Assembly: GCA_026874595.1 (NCBI GenBank)
Contig: CM049317.1
Location: 67,546,118 to 67,610,117 of the forward strand
DNA length: 64,000 nucleotides
Origin: Sipunculus nudus
Lineage: Eukaryota; Annelida; Sipuncula; Golfingiida; Sipunculidae
Direction: 5' to 3'
In this document: piece by piece, positions 60,534 through 64,000 of the stretch
Numbering within the stretch: position 1 is the first letter of the stretch
How the letters are laid out: each line of letters opens with the position of its first letter
Program-made: the position numbers and the translations under genes
The notes under the pieces: model-generated
Database searches by the model: none
Told to the model about the DNA's origin: nothing
What the model saw: the letters and a program-made list of their open reading frames with translations, nothing else

Positions 60534-61337
60534 TCAAGGTTGATTGGTGGGGATGGGAGCCCATTGACTCGGAGTGGTTATGAACTCGAACTGGCCACGA
60601 TGGCACGTGAAAGCAGTTTTCTCCGCATCGGCAGGACGTAAGGCAAGCTGATGATATCCACTCCGTAAGTCTAAGGTGGAAAAGATTGTGCTGCCGCCGA
60701 TTCTCTTATTGAGAGGTGCCCTGTAAGCCCTTTGATAGATGGGTGGATCGGTTGTTTCAATACGTATCGGAAGGAGATCGCAAAATCCGTTAGGATCATT
60801 TGGGCCAGAAAAGACATCGGCATATTTACAGATTACACTATCCATATCTGTATGTTCACAGGAGGGATACGTTTGATCTAAACCTGCTATACCGTTGCCA
60901 CTGTTTGTTGACAACGGCCAATGTTGATTAAACCAAAGCATCGAATTGTGGTGAAAATCCAATTTTGCCCGACCTAAAAGTAAGTTATCGGTTCCTAAGA
61001 TCATTTGGTTGGGCAAATTTTCAACAATAAAGACCTGAATATTCCCTACCGCTTCGACAGATATTTCGGTGGACCCTATTACTGCCAATTGTTGGCCCGT
61101 AACTGATTTGAAGGTTGATGTACATTTATTGAGGATAGGTATCCTGCCCGACTTGGTACAAATTTGTTGGAAAACGTCGCGCCGCAACAGGCTACGTGAG
61201 GCCCCACTGTCAACTAAGCATGAAACAGGGATTTGATGCAGAATTAACTGGATTTGGGGTCTCGATGTTTGCAGTGTTGCGGCTGTTAGTAGTTTAAATG
61301 TGATTGGCCTTTGTGGTAAATGGGGCGGGTGGTCTGG
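60534..61337 (-). pseudogene. Partial pol: aspartic protease and a deleted reverse transcriptase
   Basis: The frame is open from a stop at 61338-61340 to 60534. The protease region has IPVSCLVDSGASRSLLRRD, with the DSGA active site, followed by a region of the length expected for a retropepsin. After the linker (VICKYADVFSGPND and PIYQRAYRAPLNKR) the sequence jumps to IFSTLDLRSGYHQLALRPAD and AFTCHRGQFEF. This is Ty3/gypsy RT motif A with its Asp, but the usual stretch of about 60 residues between these blocks is lacking. It then ends in unrelated sequence (TTPSQWAPIPTNQP). The YxDD motif, RNase H and integrase are absent. The frame is the same as gag but separated from it by four in-frame stops. 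Confidence 0.8.
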
Positions 61338-61373
61338 TTAGGTTGAGGATGGTGAGTGGTATTATATGTGTCA

Positions 61374-62447
61374 TTAGGTCCTGTGTGTATTACCTCGTCG
61401 TTGTCTCTCCCGTCGCAGGAAACAGTGGGCTGCTATGTGGTTTTCCTGACCACATTCGTAACACTTAGGGCGGCCCTCCTGTGTCAAGGCATGGGGGTTG
61501 CTAATCCGGCGAGCTCCTGGGCGGCTGCGGCTGGGATAATGGCGTACGGGCTGGCTGTCTGTAATGGCTGCAACAGGAAGAGAGGTGGCCAGCTTCTCAT
61601 CGATGATCTGACTGATGCGGTCCTCTGTGAGCGGTCGGGTGTTTTCAGAAACAGCTGAAATGTCCATTGGTTCAGGTACATCGAGGGCTGCTTGGCCAGG
61701 GAACAATTGTGAAATTTGACGCTCACATTTATCATACTGACCCGCCAGAGACATGGCTTTAGCCAGTGACTCCGTTTCCTGGTAAACGACGTTAGCACTT
61801 ACTTTCCGGTTAGCTAGCGACGCGATGTAATTTTCAACAGTGTTTTGTTGGTCGCAGTTTGTAGCGGCAAAGGGGAAAGCTTCTTCGGCAGCGGCGCGGA
61901 AGCGGCGATTGTACGAAATCAGATCTTCATGGGGTGACTGCTTCATTTTAGCTAGTTTCAGTCTGAGTTCTCTGTCCACATCAGGGGGAAAGAATGCGCG
62001 TCTGATCTGTACTTTGATTTCGCACCACGGGCAGTCAAAACGATCTAGAGGCGTGTCCACATTATTTGACTGTGCATCCGTAATAAAGCGGTTTAGCACG
62101 GCTTCAATTTCATAGCGAAGTTCACCTCGCGCTGTCTTTGTTACCACTTCCACGATGATACGGTTATCTGTGGTGTACTGTATGGCCGAATCCATTTCCT
62201 TTAACCAGGTTTTCAGAAGTTTAGGCGAGGAACCGTCGCAGATGGAGGTTCGTTGAATTAGGTCACTTACTAATTTTGATCGCCGGCGGTCTGCTTGTTC
62301 CCGCTGTTTTGCCTCGTTATCAGCAACAAGTAGCCGTTCGAGTGATGAAATACATCTTTCGAATTTGTCCATCTGTTCCGGGTGTATGACTACCGGGTGT
62401 GCTGAAACCACCGCCGGTGGGTCTGCGTTAACCCTTTGTTGCGACAT
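61374..62447 (-). CDS. Gag polyprotein of the LTR retrotransposon
   Basis: ATG at 62447 gives about 357 aa ending in TAA at 61374-61376; an upstream in-frame ATG at 62513 lies inside the LTR. The middle contains a retrotransposon capsid-like helical region (ELRLKLAKMKQSPHEDLISY followed by RRFRAAAEEAF). The C terminus has a single CCHC zinc knuckle, CYECGQENHIAAHC, followed by a basic tail. The protein packages element RNA in cytoplasmic particles. The frame is intact, which fits a recently mobile copy that keeps packaging functions but lacks polymerase. Confidence 0.85.
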   Translation of the reverse strand: MSQQRVNADPPAVVSAHPVVIHPEQMDKFERCISSLERLLVADNEAKQREQADRRRSKLVSDLIQRTSICDGSSPKLLKTWLKEMDSAIQYTTDNRIIVEVVTKTARGELRYEIEAVLNRFITDAQSNNVDTPLDRFDCPWCEIKVQIRRAFFPPDVDRELRLKLAKMKQSPHEDLISYNRRFRAAAEEAFPFAATNCDQQNTVENYIASLANRKVSANVVYQETESLAKAMSLAGQYDKCERQISQLFPGQAALDVPEPMDISAVSENTRPLTEDRISQIIDEKLATSLPVAAITDSQPVRHYPSRSRPGARRISNPHALTQEGRPKCYECGQENHIAAHCFLRRERQRRGNTHRT

Positions 62448-62481
62448 CTTCAGAAGTAACTGATAAAGATTCCAGTCCGAA

Positions 62482-62496
62482 GTGGCACGCTCGCCA
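62482..62496 (-). other. Primer-binding site of the LTR element
   Basis: Two bases after the 5-prime LTR the minus strand reads TGGCGAGCGTGCCAC. It starts with TGG, complementary to a tRNA CCA end, as required. The pattern is similar to sites used by Arg-tRNA-primed elements, but the tRNA cannot be assigned without a tRNA set from this genome. Confidence 0.6.
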
Positions 62497-62498
62497 AT

Positions 62499-63368
62499 TG
62501 TAGAGATGCACACTCAAGGAACACACACACAGACAACTCCAGTTAGAGTGAAGCCGTGTTTAATTTATTCCAAGTAATGACAACTTTATAATACAAGAGT
62601 GATAAACCCAAGAGAACTGGCTTGCGCTCAGTTCGGCTCTCGGTCCTACTCTGCCGCCCGGTCGTGATTTTTCGTCTAACTAGAATCTAACAATATATTT
62701 CAACCAATCAAACCTTAGACCAAGGATACATGAATAAACATCAGAACAATTATAATCAATTATCAATCCAACATGTAATCTAGGAGGTGCCACCCCTGCG
62801 GGCCGTGTCACTTACGTGGTTCAATTAACATCACAAGGAAGTGCCAGGCGGCCCGGCGGGGGGAACTCACACATTTAGGAAACTGTCAACGTAATTGCGT
62901 AATCCGGATGCCAGTACCTGGCAGATTGAATGAATTGCTCATTGAGGCTTATAATTAAACATACACAGAGTCCCGACTAAGCTTTGGCAGCTGTACATAC
63001 AAATTGTTCAATAACAATACAAATTTAAGCTTTAAGTAATCAATGGCTATATACATTTATACACAATTGGTTTTACATTTTAGGGAACCGAGCGGCATTC
63101 ATTGCTTCTAGGGGAATACGCAAAATTACTGCCCATATCTATTCTACTTGATATACATATAGGAGATGCTAACATACATATAAATGATATCAGAATGTTC
63201 ATGAATATACTAAATAATGTTATTACAATAATTACTGGATACATAGCAAATACAATCTTCAATGAATATTCTTATTTATGATATTGTGTATATCATTACA
63301 AATTACATACATCGAATACAATTATTAATGTATGATACCTTTGAATATTCTCCTTAGGGAATATTACA
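62499..63368 (-). repeat. 5-prime LTR of the gypsy-type element, carrying a 448-bp insertion
   Basis: 62499-62895 and 63344-63368 together match the 419-bp 3-prime LTR, with the 3 bases AAT present on both sides of the intervening 448 bp. Since this is the promoter-bearing LTR of the element, the interruption may also affect its expression. Confidence 0.88.
62896..63343. mobile_element. 448-bp insertion inside the 5-prime LTR
   Basis: This AT-rich segment is absent from the other LTR and is flanked by AAT on both sides, either a 3-bp target-site duplication or microhomology. It has no clear terminal inverted repeats, poly-A tail or coding sequence. It begins TGCGTAATCCGG and ends ATGATACCTTTG. 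The alternative is that the ancestral LTR contained it and the other LTR lost it by microhomology deletion. Confidence 0.6.
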
Positions 63369-64000
63369 GTATGTCGATATAGTCATACATAAAATCTTGG
63401 TCCAAAAACACAATTAATGTGTTTTAACGAAAAGCCATCAGGGATTATTTTGCTAGCTAACTCTCATTTAAGATGAGATCCAGTGTTCGTTTTTTTTTTC
63501 CGTTGTCCTTCCGTCCGGTTTTTCGTAAGCAGAGCACATAGCGTTACCGTTATGGTTACAAACTTGATATTAATTGTCAAGTGCCTTTGCGAAATATCTA
63601 AACAACAAGGAACAAGGTTACCACGACCTAATTCTTGCTAGCCACTGGACAGAAATCTCGTTCCTCCTTTAATGTCCCTATTAGAAGTCTCCATAAAACA
63701 GTGTCATAACCAATAGTACTGAATTTACCTTATTAATATGCATACCCCCGCCGGTGAGCCACCTATACGTGTAGTGGTTATAAGATGAATCGTTGTTGAA
63801 TTTAGAGACTGAAAAACGATGCAATCGACATACATTTAACAATTAGATATTTCTTGGCACCGCAGGTGCCATAATATCCCCAGACAATTAACCCTCCCTC
63901 CCCCTTTTAAGAATAGGCCCCCATCTTCAGCCGCATATACTGACACTTACTTGGCAAGCGACTATGTTTTCTTCCATCTATCAACTTGAGAAACAATATT

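Larger units (their letters stand above)
60024..63368 (-). mobile_element. Young Ty3/gypsy-type LTR retrotransposon, internally deleted
   Basis: Two LTRs (419 bp, starting TGTAGAG and ending ATTACA on the plus strand) flank only about 2.06 kb of internal sequence on the minus strand. The target-site duplication is GTAT (60020-60023 and 63369-63372), confirmed by the empty site in the left arm. The two LTRs differ at one visible base (A against T near 60297 and 62772) plus one 448-bp indel, so the insertion is very recent. Gag and a partial pol are present, but most of RT, RNase H and integrase are missing. The element is thus non-autonomous and must have been mobilised in trans. Confidence 0.9.
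58954..64000. repeat. Right arm of the giant inverted repeat, interrupted by an LTR element
   Basis: 58954-60023 and 63369-64000 are the reverse complement of 58179-56352. The 3.3 kb between them is the LTR retrotransposon with its GTAT duplication. The match reaches the last base of the window, so the arm continues outside. Confidence 0.9.

Noticed and set aside
1-64000. CRISPR array or prokaryotic gene cluster
   Set aside because: Tandem units are contiguous without unique spacers. Introns, microsatellites and retroelements show animal nuclear DNA.

Overview
The window is animal nuclear DNA and almost entirely non-coding: AT-rich, full of (TA)n and (GA)n microsatellites, satellite DNA, retroelements and decayed DNA transposons, with a few intron-containing or single-exon genes. 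Penelope-like elements with a hammerhead ribozyme, a Ty3/gypsy-type LTR element, mobile tandem arrays, a cytosolic sulfotransferase and a divergent single-exon GPCR together suggest a marine invertebrate, plausibly a mollusc or other lophotrochozoan. That taxonomic call is inference; no sequence here fixes the species.

Layout. 1-1964: degenerate satellite edge with a small GC-rich island that has a TATA box. 1965-13975: about 12 kb of satellite with a 34-bp unit in three sequence variants, containing large recent internal duplications (about 2.1 kb and exactly 780 bp). 13976-19190: non-genic, with a GGACTC hexamer repeat, a short MITE-like inverted repeat and (TA)n tracts. 19190-27385: a locally duplicated segment whose second copy carries a complete two-exon cytosolic sulfotransferase (26076-27385); the first copy carries only exon 1 (21742-21898). 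27386-33079: no convincing gene. 33080-33137: a likely signal-peptide exon next to a cluster of minus-strand Penelope-like retroelement (PLE) pieces (33200-38495) with reverse transcriptase, GIY-YIG endonuclease and a hammerhead ribozyme. 39574-45398: a 5.8 kb TIR element with subterminal AAACATGTTT repeats, an internal minisatellite and a broken exon. 47022-48039: an intronless class A GPCR split by one extra T in a T run. 49590-49677: a near-perfect 88-nt palindrome between (TA)n tracts. 53903-54266 and 58639-58933: two oppositely oriented copies of a mobile 21-bp GTGCGCAC array. 55200-56330: degenerate tandem copies of a GGCGCC-containing repeat. 56352-64000: a giant inverted repeat whose right arm is interrupted by a very young LTR retrotransposon; the left arm keeps the empty site.

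The genes do not form a pathway or operon. The window mainly records how satellites, PLEs, TIR elements and palindromes grow, nest and break genes. The strongest new observations are the PLE pieces in permuted and inverted order with their ribozyme, the large palindrome with a transposase fragment at its centre and an LTR insertion in one arm only, and the orphan sulfotransferase first exon with a Pro-to-Ser change in its PAPS-binding motif.
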